Assembly: GCA_027315045.1 (NCBI GenBank)
Contig: DAHUZS010000143.1
Location: 1 to 34,940, forward strand
Length of the DNA stretch: 34,940 bases
Source of the DNA: Acidimicrobiaceae bacterium
Lineage (GTDB): Bacteria > Actinomycetota > Acidimicrobiia > Acidimicrobiales > RAAP-2
Direction: 5' to 3'
A model generated the notes under the pieces. The model had not been told where the DNA came from. It worked only from the letters and a program-made list of their open reading frames with translations, and did not search any database. The position numbers and the translations under genes are program-made. Shown in pieces: positions 26,135-34,526 of the stretch. The first letter of the stretch is position 1; every line of letters begins with the position of its first letter.

Positions 26135-26982
26135 TCGGCGAGCGCCGCCGCGAGCTCCCGGTACCCGGCCAGCGGGACCCCCTCGCGCGGGTCGGTCACC
26201 ACCTGGAGGCAGACGTGGTCGGCACCGGCCTCGAAGTGCCGGCGCACCCGGGCCGCCGCGCTGGCCGGGTCGCCCCAGCACACGACGGCGTCGACCAGCC
26301 GGTCGCTCCCGCCCGAGGCGAGGTCCTCGTCCACGAAGCCGAGTCGGCGCAGGTTGTCGGCGTAGTTGGGGAGGGCGAGGTAGCCGGAGGTGAAGGTCCG
26401 GGCGACCTCGCGGGCGCTGGCCGGGTCAGCCTCGAGCACCACGGTCACCTCGGGTGCGAGGAGCGGCGCAGCCCCGAGGGTTTCGCGGGCCATCGCCGTG
26501 TGCTCGGCCGGCACGAAGTACGGGTGGGCCCCGAGCGAGCGCTCGGCCGCCAGGCGCAGCATCCTCGGGCCGAGGGCGGCGAGCGCGCGGCGCTCCGACG
26601 GCACCGTCGGGGAGGCGGCGTCGAGCCGGTTGAGGTAGCGGACCATGGTGTCGTAGGGGCGGCGGTAGGCGGGCACGATCGGGCCATGGCTCCCCCCGAG
26701 GCCGAGCAGGAAACGGTCCGGGTGCTCGGCGGAGAGGGCGTCGACCGCCGCGGCGAGCACCTCGGGTGGGGTCAGCCAGATGCTGACGATTCCGCTCGCC
26801 ACGACCAGGTGCTCGGTCGAGGCGAGGAGCCGCCCAAAGCGTGACGCTAGTCCCGGTTCGAAGCCACCGGAGGACCACAGGGCGCCGTACCCCATGGCCT
26901 CGAGCTCGGCGGCGACGTCGACCGAGTCCTCCGGGCCCCGCCACGACCCGCTCCACCACACGCCCAAGCGTCCGAGCTCCAT
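26131..26982 (-). CDS. LLM-class F420-dependent oxidoreductase (TIGR03620-like)
   Basis: The 283-residue protein is a luciferase-like TIM-barrel flavin/deazaflavin oxidoreductase. LGRLGVWW (3-10), AAELEAMGYGALWSSGG (24-40), VVASGIVSIWLTPPEVLAAA and FLLGLGGSHG are characteristic of the actinobacterial F420-dependent subfamily. F420 use is inferred from subfamily membership. Its physiological substrate is unknown. ATG 26982 has TACCCT 8 bases upstream and no Shine-Dalgarno, so it is probably leaderless. Confidence 0.88.
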   Translation of the reverse strand: MELGRLGVWWSGSWRGPEDSVDVAAELEAMGYGALWSSGGFEPGLASRFGRLLASTEHLVVASGIVSIWLTPPEVLAAAVDALSAEHPDRFLLGLGGSHGPIVPAYRRPYDTMVRYLNRLDAASPTVPSERRALAALGPRMLRLAAERSLGAHPYFVPAEHTAMARETLGAAPLLAPEVTVVLEADPASAREVARTFTSGYLALPNYADNLRRLGFVDEDLASGGSDRLVDAVVCWGDPASAAARVRRHFEAGADHVCLQVVTDPREGVPLAGYRELAAALAD

Positions 26983-26990
26983 GGGCGCTC

Positions 26991-26996
26991 AGGGTA
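26991..26996 (-). promoter_or_regulatory. -10 box of LLM oxidoreductase gene (leaderless start)
   Basis: TACCCT on the minus strand lies 8 bases before ATG 26982 with no ribosome binding site between. Confidence 0.5.
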
Positions 26997-27034
26997 CCGG
27001 CGGTCGCGCCGGGCCCGCTCGTCAGTCCTCGGGG

Positions 27035-28474
27035 TCAGCCGGCCGGACCGACCGTCGGGGTGGCGCCGGTGAAGCTGAGGGGCCGGATGAACAAGAGCCG
27101 GGCGTTCGGGTACCCGACGGCGGCCGGCAGCCAGCCGTGGAAGGCGATCTGCGGGTTCCCCTGGGCGTCGAGGAAGACCGAGGCCCCGCCGGGGCCGGCG
27201 AAGGATGCCTGCGAGGTCAAGATCGGACCGGCGAGGGGTTTGGTGCAGGGTCCGAGCGGTCCGGCGCAGGTCGCGACGCCCTCGGCGTAGTCGGCGCTGT
27301 CCCAGTTGTTGGCGGAATAGAAGAGGTCGTAGGCGCCGTCCGACGACCACATGAAGGGCCCCTCGACGACGCCGCCTTCCCAGCTCTGGGTGGGCTGGAG
27401 CAACGCCACCGGAGCGCTGCCGGGGGCGAGCGCGGTGCCCGAGGTCGACAGGGCCTGGGCCCAGACGGTCGCCGGCTGTCCCGAGCCGCCGTTGGACTTC
27501 CACGTGAGATAGGGCGCGCCCGACGCCGACAGGTAGGGGGAGGGGTCGATGGAGCCGCCGAGGGTGCGCTGGCAGAGGAGGGGTCCGGTGGAGTGGTCGA
27601 CGAAGGGACCGATCGGGCTGGTCGCGGTGGCGACCGAGATGCACTCGGTCCGGCCGTCGTCGGTCGCGTAGAACATGACGAAGCGCGACCCGAGCTCGAA
27701 CACGCCGGGGGCCCAGGTGTCGCCGGGGGTGGCCCAGTCCGGGAGCTCGGGCAGCGCGTCGCCGACCAGCGCGAAGTGCGTGAGGTCGGTCGACTCGATG
27801 ATCTGGACGTTCCCGCCGGCGGCGTTGGTGCCGTAGCCGTAGGAGGTGCTCCCGACGTCGATCAGGTCGGGATCGGGGAAGTCAAAGGGATAGACGGGAC
27901 CGCCCGGCCCCGGGCCCTCGAGGCTCTCGCAGGCCGGCGCGACACCACCGATGAGGGTGATGGCCGACTGGTCCTGGCCCGAGGCGATCGCGGCGATCGC
28001 CCCCTGGGTCCCGGTGATGCAGGCTTTGATCGCGGCCACGTCCAAGTTGGACAGGGCCAGGCCCGCCTCGGCCTGGGCGAGACGTTGCTCGGCGGTCGCG
28101 AGCTCGCCCTCCACCACGTTCAACGCCGCCTGGTCCACGTGCTGGCCGGCGGCCAGGCGTCGGAGCATGCCCTGGGTGATGTGGAGGACCCGGCCGGCCA
28201 GTTCGACCGCGTGCCTGGTCTGGGTCTGCTCGACCTCGGTGTGGTGGAGCCGCACCTGGGTGCGCAAGTCGTCCACCAGGCCGACGATCAGCGCGGCGAC
28301 CACGAGGAGGACCGCCGCGACCCGCCCCCAGCGGATCGGTGCCCGATGCCCGGCCCCCCGACGGCGACCCCGGGGCGCGCGCGGCCCCGGGAGGCCGACG
28401 ACCGGCGGGGGCGTCGTCCGGTCCGAGGAGGCCGGTTCGAGCGTCGAGGTCGGGGAACCTTGCGGCCCGCTCAC
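27035..28474 (-). CDS. Membrane-anchored protein with C-x29-C module and GH43-type propeller
   Basis: The 479-residue protein has a Pro/Arg-rich cytoplasmic N-terminus (1-50), one membrane anchor (about 51-68), a helical coiled-coil-like region (72-145), a C-x29-C module (Cys152, Cys182) and a GH43-like five-bladed propeller (about 195-470). The propeller keeps all three GH43 acids: Asp201 or Asp203 in FPDPDLI, Asp310 in SIDPSPYL and Glu371 in VEGPFM. It could therefore be an active glycosidase, perhaps on arabinan or xylan-like glycans outside the cell. GTG 28474 overlaps the upstream stop (GTGA), fixing the start. The upstream gene is a paralogue of the first third. Confidence 0.75.
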   Translation of the reverse strand: MSGPQGSPTSTLEPASSDRTTPPPVVGLPGPRAPRGRRRGAGHRAPIRWGRVAAVLLVVAALIVGLVDDLRTQVRLHHTEVEQTQTRHAVELAGRVLHITQGMLRRLAAGQHVDQAALNVVEGELATAEQRLAQAEAGLALSNLDVAAIKACITGTQGAIAAIASGQDQSAITLIGGVAPACESLEGPGPGGPVYPFDFPDPDLIDVGSTSYGYGTNAAGGNVQIIESTDLTHFALVGDALPELPDWATPGDTWAPGVFELGSRFVMFYATDDGRTECISVATATSPIGPFVDHSTGPLLCQRTLGGSIDPSPYLSASGAPYLTWKSNGGSGQPATVWAQALSTSGTALAPGSAPVALLQPTQSWEGGVVEGPFMWSSDGAYDLFYSANNWDSADYAEGVATCAGPLGPCTKPLAGPILTSQASFAGPGGASVFLDAQGNPQIAFHGWLPAAVGYPNARLLFIRPLSFTGATPTVGPAG

Positions 28475-29055
28475 GGTGCCACCGATTGGCAGGGCGTGGC
28501 AACGGCCTCGAGGGAGCTGACCGCGCTGCCTACCTGGCCCACGGCCACCTGGTCGAGCGCCTGGATCACCCCGGTCAGGCATCCGTTGAGGGTGGCGACG
28601 TCGATCCCGTCGTAGAAGATGCCGACGTCGGTGGCGCCGATCGAGGCGTTGGTGTTGGTCAGGTCGACCTGGCTGCCGGCGGTGGCCGACTCGACCTGGC
28701 GGATCTGGTCGTAGCCCGACTGCATCTGGCGCGACCCGGCGACAAGGGCGCTGCGCTCTTCGGCCAGCCGACCCTCGGCCGAGCCGAGCGCGTGGGTCGC
28801 GCGGCCGACCTCGGTCCGTCCGGTGAGATCGGTCAGGACCAGCGTGACCCCCGAGGCGAGCACCAGACCGGCGAGCACGAGCCGGGCCCGGCGGCGGGTC
28901 CGCCGCCGCTCGGCCCGGGTCCGCGGCCGTCCCCGGGGTCGTCTCCGATCGACCAGAGGCCGGGACACCGGCGCGTCGGCCTCGCTACCGGGCGCCGGGG
29001 GTGGACGAAGCGCGCGTGCGACCTCCGGTCCAGGGCGTGCTCGGACTCGGCGCAC
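28471..29055 (-). CDS. Membrane-anchored C-x29-C protein (paralogue of the next gene's N-terminal part)
   Basis: The protein (194 residues if it begins at GTG 29055) has an Arg-rich N-terminus (about 36-57), one hydrophobic anchor (about 58-77), a helical region (80-125) and a C-terminal module with Cys159 and Cys189 separated by exactly 29 residues. The module DVATLNGCLTG...GQVGSA...VATPCQS aligns with the same module of the neighbouring GH43-type protein. No known domain is recognised; a disulfide between the two cysteines outside the cell is plausible. The start is uncertain because GTG 28968 is another in-frame option and no clear ribosome binding site decides. It is coupled to the downstream gene by GTGA. 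Confidence 0.65.
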   Translation of the reverse strand: MRRVRARPGPEVARALRPPPAPGSEADAPVSRPLVDRRRPRGRPRTRAERRRTRRRARLVLAGLVLASGVTLVLTDLTGRTEVGRATHALGSAEGRLAEERSALVAGSRQMQSGYDQIRQVESATAGSQVDLTNTNASIGATDVGIFYDGIDVATLNGCLTGVIQALDQVAVGQVGSAVSSLEAVATPCQSVAP

Positions 29056-29157
29056 GACCGATCATGGGGACCCCCGACACGAAACTCGCCCTTCATTCTG
29101 GCGCCCGAGGGCGGTCGGCTGGTCGACACCCGGCCGCCAGGGGAGGAAGCGTCGGTC

Positions 29158-29892
29158 CTAGCCCAGGGTGATGCCGGCGGCGGGTCTCGGGTGGACGACG
29201 TGGACCGTGAGTCGGCTGTGCCGGCGGACCGTGGCGCCGGGCCCGGGGTCCTGGGCGACGACGGTCCCATCGCCGCCGCTCGGGTTCTCGGTCAGGCGCA
29301 CGAAGTTGATCTCGAGGTCGGCCCGGGCCACGGCGTAGAACACCTCGCTCGCCCTCAAACCGCGCACGTCGGGCACCACCACGGTCTTGGCGGCCCGCCG
29401 GCGCGGTGCGAGCCAGTTCGCCAGGATCTCGAGCAAGGTGATGGCCGGCACGACGTCGCCTTGCTCGGAGGGGACTGAGACCGGCCCTGCCAGCCCGGCC
29501 TCGTCAAAAACCGGCCGCTCGACGCGCGCTCGTCGGTCGCCCGTCGAGATGTCGGGCAGGACGCTCGGCGGCTCGAGGCCGTAGACCGGCGAGAGGGACC
29601 AACCGAGCTCGCGCTCCAACGCCCACACCCGCTCGGCCCGGGTCTCCTGGGAGTCCGTTCTAGCCTCCAGCTCGTCGTCGTAGGCGGCTCGGAGCACGGG
29701 GTCCCCCAGGATGCGCCACGCCGCGTCGACGAGCGCCGACGCCTGGGCGAGGGCGGTGAGGACGTTCGGTGGCGCGTCGGGGAAGCGCTCCGGTCGAAGC
29801 TGGGCTGTCCGGGCCAGATAGGCCCGCCGGAGCTGGTCGATCGAGGTGTCCCTCGGCACCCCGAGCGTCTCATAGTGGTTCACCGAGCCCAT
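29158..29892 (-). CDS. J-like domain plus PASTA domain fusion protein
   Basis: The 244-residue protein has an N-terminal J-like domain (about 4-74, NHYETLGVPRDTSIDQLRRAY then AAWRILGDPVLRAAYDDEL). A linker with a short hydrophobic stretch (about 150-162, ITLLEILANWLAP) follows, then a C-terminal PASTA domain (about 170-235, VVVPDVRGLRASEVFYAVARA and VVAQDPGPGATV). The HPD tripeptide needed to stimulate Hsp70 ATPase is replaced by RPE (33-35), so co-chaperone activity is unlikely. PASTA domains bind muropeptides or related wall fragments in PknB-type kinases. ATG 29892 is the first start giving the J fold; the ribosome binding site is weak. It precedes the C-x29-C gene by 102 bp. Confidence 0.75.
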   Translation of the reverse strand: MGSVNHYETLGVPRDTSIDQLRRAYLARTAQLRPERFPDAPPNVLTALAQASALVDAAWRILGDPVLRAAYDDELEARTDSQETRAERVWALERELGWSLSPVYGLEPPSVLPDISTGDRRARVERPVFDEAGLAGPVSVPSEQGDVVPAITLLEILANWLAPRRRAAKTVVVPDVRGLRASEVFYAVARADLEINFVRLTENPSGGDGTVVAQDPGPGATVRRHSRLTVHVVHPRPAAGITLG

Positions 29893-29966
29893 CGGACCAT
29901 CTCGGGCCGCCAGGGGCCCAGTCGGTTGGCGCGGTGGCCGCGGAGCGCGTTGGACCGATCCCCGCC

Positions 29967-31253
29967 CTACAGCGCGAGCACGGACTCGAGGACTGGGCGG
30001 AGGTGCGTGAGGAACCGCTCGGGGTCCTCGCACATCGGGAAGTGTCCGAGGCCGGGCATCACGGCGAAGGTGGAGCCGGCGATGGCCTCGTGGGCGGCGG
30101 CCCCGTGGACCACCGTGGCGCTGTAGTCGTACTCGCCGGTCAACAGGTGGACGGCCACCTTGGAGGTGTCGATCCGTGCCCCCTCCTCGCGCAGGTCGTG
30201 ATCGACGAGGTAATAGTGGAGGTCGCCCAAGAACAGGGGCGGCCAGCCCTGGCTGTACGCGAACACCGTCTCGCGCTTTTGGGGTTCCGGCGACTGGGGA
30301 GCCATGAGGCCGTACATCACGTGCGCCTTGAACTCGCTGTTGACTCGGGGGTGCCAGAACCCGGCCAGCTGCCCGACGTCGGTGTCGACCTTGAGCGAGG
30401 GCTCGAGCGCGATGACCGCGCGGAACCGTTCGGGATGCCACCGGGCGAGGTCCAAAGCGAGGGACCCGCCGATTGAGCACCCCATGAACGCCGGGCGGTC
30501 GAGCCCCAGGGCACCGGCCAGCGCGACGGGGACGGACATGGCGAACTCGGTGGTCAGTCGGTAGGTCTCCTGCCACCAGGCCCGCCCCTCGGGAGGGAGG
30601 GACTTGCCGTGGAAGGGGAGGTCGTAGGCGACCAGGCGGAAGTTCCCGCTCACCCAGGGGTCCTCGAAGAGGTGCCGCCACTGCGCCCCGTGGGACCCCG
30701 CGGTGTGTTGGAGGAGGAGGGGGAGCCCGGTGCCCGCCTCCTCGAAGTACACGCGGTGGTCTTGGCCACCGAGGTCAAGGTGGACATAGCGTCCGACCGG
30801 CGAGTCGAAGCGAGGCGTTGGACGACCCGCCGGCGTCCGGTCCGGCGCCTCGGCGCCGGTGGGGTCGTGGTGACCGGCCCGCTCGACCCGGGCGACCCGC
30901 AGCAGATCGATCACCCGCCGGATCGCGGGGTAGTACTGCCACAGGGTTTCTTGGTCACCTTCGATCCGCAGACCGAAGGCCTGGGCCGGCATGATGTCGT
31001 TGTGGTAGGGGTCCGGGGTGGGTGCCAACAGCCGGTCCCAGATCTCGGCGGTCCCAACGATGCCGACGTGCCCGGGCCCCGCTCGGGTCGCTCGCTCCGT
31101 CCGAGTGGCAACGGGGACGCCATCGACCAGCACCAACTCGACTCGGTCGCCGTCTGACTCGAGGGCGAGCGTGCCGCTCCAGTAGCGCGCCGCGCCGGTG
31201 AACTCGCTGTCGGCCGCACAGCGCGCGGCGAACCCGTCGGGGATGAGCGTCAT
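29967..31253 (-). CDS. Alpha/beta-hydrolase with N-terminal sterol-carrier-like extension
   Basis: The 428-residue protein has a 150-residue N-terminal region that looks like an SCP2-type lipid-binding fold, although this is uncertain. An alpha/beta-hydrolase domain follows (about 155-425). The triad is visible: Ser260 in GCSIGG, Asp376 in TGEYDYS and His404 in GLGHFPM. The oxyanion region is LLQHTAGSHGAQWRHL. The class could be an esterase, lactonase or C-C hydrolase. ATG 31253 is preferred over the longer open frame because AGAGGAGG lies 6 bases upstream. It is the first gene of the minus-strand run that continues through the J/PASTA and C-x29-C genes. Confidence 0.82.
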   Translation of the reverse strand: MTLIPDGFAARCAADSEFTGAARYWSGTLALESDGDRVELVLVDGVPVATRTERATRAGPGHVGIVGTAEIWDRLLAPTPDPYHNDIMPAQAFGLRIEGDQETLWQYYPAIRRVIDLLRVARVERAGHHDPTGAEAPDRTPAGRPTPRFDSPVGRYVHLDLGGQDHRVYFEEAGTGLPLLLQHTAGSHGAQWRHLFEDPWVSGNFRLVAYDLPFHGKSLPPEGRAWWQETYRLTTEFAMSVPVALAGALGLDRPAFMGCSIGGSLALDLARWHPERFRAVIALEPSLKVDTDVGQLAGFWHPRVNSEFKAHVMYGLMAPQSPEPQKRETVFAYSQGWPPLFLGDLHYYLVDHDLREEGARIDTSKVAVHLLTGEYDYSATVVHGAAAHEAIAGSTFAVMPGLGHFPMCEDPERFLTHLRPVLESVLAL

Positions 31254-31449
31254 CGTCGCCTCCTCTGCCGGTCGCATTCTCCCAACCCTCTCCCGACCGT
31301 GGGGCGAACGAGCGGCGAAGGTAGGGACTTGATCGGTGGCACCGGGCGGCTCGCGCCCCGTCCTGGTGGGGCGGTTTCGTCCCCTGGCTGCCGGTGCGCC
31401 TCGAAGGGTGACCCCTCGGAGGTCCCGGGGTCGGTCACCATAGGCAGCC

Positions 31450-32343
31450 GTGCGAGCCCGCTTGCCCGTCAATCGACGGGTTTGCCAGCCCATCGTCGCG
31501 GGAGTGGCGGTCCTTGCCGCCACCGTGCTGATTGGTCTGCCGGCGTCGGCGACCCCGGTTCTCCCCTTGTACCTGGCCATTGGGGCCTCCGAGTCGTTGG
31601 GGGTCCAGCCGACCGTGGCCGCACCCCACGGACACCCGACGAGCGATGGCTACGCCAACGACGTCCTCGCCATGGAAGCTGCCCGTTGGCCCGGTCTCGA
31701 ACTCGTGCAGCTCGGCTGTCCCGGCCTGACGCTCCCTGAGGCCCTCGACGGCGGCGGCCGCTGTGCCTACCGAAAGAACTCCGAGCTCGGCGATGCGGTC
31801 AGCTTCCTCCGGGCTCATCGGACCTCGACCGTGCTGGTCACGGTGGACCTCGGATTCAACGACCTGCTCCCGTGCATCGAGCACCGCGTCGTCGACCAGA
31901 ACTGTGTCACCCGGTCCATCGGGGCGATTCGCTCGCTGCTGCCCCGATTCCTCGCCGCCCTGATCGCGGCCAGCGGCCCCGAGACGCACATCGTCGGGCT
32001 CGAGCACAACGACCCCTACCTCGCCCTCGAGCGGTTCTCGCGCACCGAGACCTTCGCCACCGACTCCCAGTCGGTCCTGGCTGAGCTGAACCAGACGCTG
32101 GGGAACCTCTACGCCCGGGCTGGCGCGCTGACCGCCGATGTGCCGAGCCGATTCGAAGGGACCGCCGACGAGGGGGGAGCGGTTGGCCCTCCCACCACTG
32201 GGTCGTGCTCGCTCACCTGGATGTGCGCGAAAGCGCCGTTCGGCCCCAACCTCCATCCCACCGACGCCGGGTATCGGCTCATCGCCGACGGCATCGCGAA
32301 CGCTCTCAACCGAGACCTCGGCAGCCCGCGAGCCACGGGCTAG
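31450..32343 (+). CDS. Exported SGNH/GDSL-type hydrolase
   Basis: The 297-residue protein has a signal peptide (basic residues 2-10, hydrophobic 15-32, likely cleavage near PASA at 31-35) and an SGNH fold. Block I is YLAIGASESLG (41-51), where the GDS motif reads G-A-S with Ser47 as probable nucleophile. Block III is LGFNDLLPC. Block V is NLHPTDAGYRL, with His but not the usual Asp two residues earlier. An extracellular esterase or lipase role is likely. Cysteines in QLGCPG, RCAY, LPCIEH, QNCVT and GSCSLTWMCA could form disulfides. GTG 31450 gives a complete signal peptide. It diverges from the hydrolase at 31253. Confidence 0.82.
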   Translation: MRARLPVNRRVCQPIVAGVAVLAATVLIGLPASATPVLPLYLAIGASESLGVQPTVAAPHGHPTSDGYANDVLAMEAARWPGLELVQLGCPGLTLPEALDGGGRCAYRKNSELGDAVSFLRAHRTSTVLVTVDLGFNDLLPCIEHRVVDQNCVTRSIGAIRSLLPRFLAALIAASGPETHIVGLEHNDPYLALERFSRTETFATDSQSVLAELNQTLGNLYARAGALTADVPSRFEGTADEGGAVGPPTTGSCSLTWMCAKAPFGPNLHPTDAGYRLIADGIANALNRDLGSPRATG

Positions 32344-32370
32344 CCGGGGCCGGGCCCTGGTCCCCGGTTT
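32344..32370 (+). terminator. Possible intrinsic terminator after the SGNH gene
   Basis: CCGGGG (32344-32349) can pair with CCCCGG (32362-32367) around a 12-base loop, followed by only three T residues. The hairpin is strong but the T-run is short, so it may instead act only as an mRNA 3' end. Confidence 0.35.
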
Positions 32371-32402
32371 GCGCGGGTGTTCGGGCCGCTGGTAAGGCAT
32401 CG

Positions 32403-33728
32403 GTGTTGAGGCTTGGGCGGCTCGGACAGAAGATTTGGCCAGAGTGGATCGATCACGATCTGACGATCGTGCTGGCTGCTCGCCTCTGCATGAGCTCGGC
32501 CCGGGCGGTCGCCGGTGTGATCACCGCGATCTACCTCGCCGCCGAGGGGTTCTCGGCCCTGCGCATCGGCCTCTTGTTCCTCTGCGTCGCGTTGGCCTCG
32601 GCGGTCATGTCGAGCACGTTCGGGCTCATGTCGGACCGGGTCGGCCGCAAGGTCTTCCTGGTCGCCGTTCCCTTGGTGGCGTCGGTCTCGGCCTTCATCT
32701 TCGCCTTCAACCGGACGACCGCCATGCTCTTCGTCTTCGGTGCCCTCGGGAGCTTCGGTCGTGGCGCTGGCGCCGGCGCCGGCAGCGTCGGCCCCTACCA
32801 GCCGATCGAGTCGGCGTTCGTCGCCGAGAAGGTGCCCGAACGGTGGCGGACCGACTCCTTCGGGCGCCTGGCGTTTGTGTCGTCCCTAGGCGCGCTCGGC
32901 GGCGGGCTTCTCTCGAGTCTCGCCCGGCCCGGCTCGTCGGTCGGCGCCGCCGCCACCGCCGCGTACCGACCGGCGTTCCTCGCCGCCGCAGGGCTGAGCG
33001 CGCTGGCCGGGCTGCTCGCCCTCGGCCTGACCGAACCGGCGCGCCAACGCGAGCACGAACGCGGTCGGTTCGTCTTTCCCCGTCGTTCCTGGGGGATGTT
33101 GTGGCGGTTCTGGATCACCAACGGCACGAACGGCATGGCGATCGGCATGTTCGGACCGTTCGTGAGCTACTGGTTCCACCGACGCTTCGGGGCAAGCCCG
33201 GGCGAGATCGGTGCGCTCTTCGCGGTCGTGAACCTGGCGACCCTGGTTTCCTCGCTCGTTGCCGCCGACATCGGGAGACGGTTCGGGACCGTTCGCTCCA
33301 TTGTCTGGGTGCGGCTCGTGGGTGGCGTGCTGCTGGTCCCGATGGCGCTCTCCCCGAGCTTCTTCGTCGCAGGAGGGATCTACCTCGTCCGGATGCTGGC
33401 CCAGCGAGTGGGGCTCCCGCTGCGCCAGTCGTTCACCCAGTCGGTCGCCGATCCCGAGGAACGGGCGAGCCTGGCCGCCCTGTCGGTCCTCCCGGCACAG
33501 GGATCTCAGGCGGGGAGCCAGGTCCTGGCGGGTTACCTCTTCGACGAGGTGAGCCTGGCGACGCCCATGATCCTCGCCGGTGCCCTCCAGACGATCAACG
33601 CCGTGACCTACGCCAAGCTGTTCGGGTCCTTCGAGACCGGCCAGACCGGCGTGGAGCCGGTCGAGGAACCCGAAGGAGACCTCCTCCCGAGTGTCATCCC
33701 CTCAACCGCCCCCGTCCCGAGGGAGTGA
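32403..33728 (+). CDS. Major facilitator superfamily transporter
   Basis: The 441-residue protein has about twelve hydrophobic helices and the MFS motif between helices 2 and 3 (LMSDRVGRKVFLV). The second-half counterpart is AADIGRRFGTVRSI. A Gly/Ala-rich segment (GRGAGAGAGS) lies near the middle of the first half, after helix 4. It is probably a proton-coupled exporter or importer of a small molecule; substrate is unknown. GTG 32403 is chosen because hydrophilic N-terminal residues and the first helix follow directly. The 3' end overlaps the convergent PAP2 gene by 27 bp. Confidence 0.86.
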   Translation: MLRLGRLGQKIWPEWIDHDLTIVLAARLCMSSARAVAGVITAIYLAAEGFSALRIGLLFLCVALASAVMSSTFGLMSDRVGRKVFLVAVPLVASVSAFIFAFNRTTAMLFVFGALGSFGRGAGAGAGSVGPYQPIESAFVAEKVPERWRTDSFGRLAFVSSLGALGGGLLSSLARPGSSVGAAATAAYRPAFLAAAGLSALAGLLALGLTEPARQREHERGRFVFPRRSWGMLWRFWITNGTNGMAIGMFGPFVSYWFHRRFGASPGEIGALFAVVNLATLVSSLVAADIGRRFGTVRSIVWVRLVGGVLLVPMALSPSFFVAGGIYLVRMLAQRVGLPLRQSFTQSVADPEERASLAALSVLPAQGSQAGSQVLAGYLFDEVSLATPMILAGALQTINAVTYAKLFGSFETGQTGVEPVEEPEGDLLPSVIPSTAPVPRE

Positions 33729-34526
33729 GTGCCGGTCTTCGGTGTCGGCAGGGTTAGTGGGGGTCGGGGTGGCGAGGCCGGCTGGCGGCCGACGCAACAG
33801 GGTTCCCACCGCGGTCGCTGCCAGGTGATCGGCGACTCGGTCACTGAACGACCTCAGTAACGACAGGGGGGCGACCACGAGCGCACCGAGGAGGAAGCCG
33901 GCCACCACGTCCCCCGGGTAGTGCGCGCCCACGTACACGCGACCGAAGCAGACCAGCAGGCTGAGCACGAGCGCGAGCACCCCGAGGGCGGTCGCGCCCC
34001 GCACGGTGAGCCCGCCGCGTGCAGATCCGGGCGCCGGCGGCGTCGTTGCAGACACTCGGGTCCGAGGTGCTCGGAGGAGCGCCAATGCGAACAGGGTCGA
34101 GGCGAGCAGGACGCCGGCGATGGTGGCATGGTCTGAGGGGAAGGCGTAGTCCCCCGCCTTGCCCGCCAGGACGAGGACGTGCGGGTGAGTGACGTAGGGA
34201 CGCAGCTCTTTGGTCGCGTGGCTCACGGCCAGGGAAAGGCCGAAAGCGATCGGGATCCCCACGACGCTCAGCAAGAGGAACGCCGTCACGCGACGCGCTC
34301 GAAGCCACCATGCGACGACGTAGAGGCCGACGAGCAGCACCCCGAGCAACAGGAGTCCGAGCCACAGCGCGTAGGCATCCATGAAGCCATGGGCCCAGAC
34401 AGTGCTCCGGGCAATTCGGTTGACGTCGAGGTAGAGACTCGTGTTGAGGCCGCCGGGGAACAGGACCTCCACTCCGATGAGACGGCCGAAAAGAACCACC
34501 GCTGAGGGGTTCAGCGATCCAAGCAT
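33702..34526 (-). CDS. PAP2-family phosphatase (undecaprenyl-diphosphatase BcrC-like)
   Basis: The 274-residue membrane protein has about six helices and the three PAP2 signatures: KELRP (K106, R109, P110), FPSDHA (129-134, with Ser131 and His133) and GRVYVGAHYPGD (195-206, with Arg196, His202 and Asp206). PSDH rather than PSGH is typical of BcrC/YbjG-type undecaprenyl-diphosphate phosphatases that recycle the lipid carrier for cell-wall synthesis. The lysine spacing in the first motif is shorter than the classical K-x6-RP. ATG 34526 is the likeliest start; the frame stays open to 34634, where a TACGGT box overlaps. The Pro-rich C-terminal tail is cytoplasmic or extracytoplasmic. Confidence 0.83.
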   Translation of the reverse strand: MLGSLNPSAVVLFGRLIGVEVLFPGGLNTSLYLDVNRIARSTVWAHGFMDAYALWLGLLLLGVLLVGLYVVAWWLRARRVTAFLLLSVVGIPIAFGLSLAVSHATKELRPYVTHPHVLVLAGKAGDYAFPSDHATIAGVLLASTLFALALLRAPRTRVSATTPPAPGSARGGLTVRGATALGVLALVLSLLVCFGRVYVGAHYPGDVVAGFLLGALVVAPLSLLRSFSDRVADHLAATAVGTLLRRPPAGLATPTPTNPADTEDRHSLPRDGGG

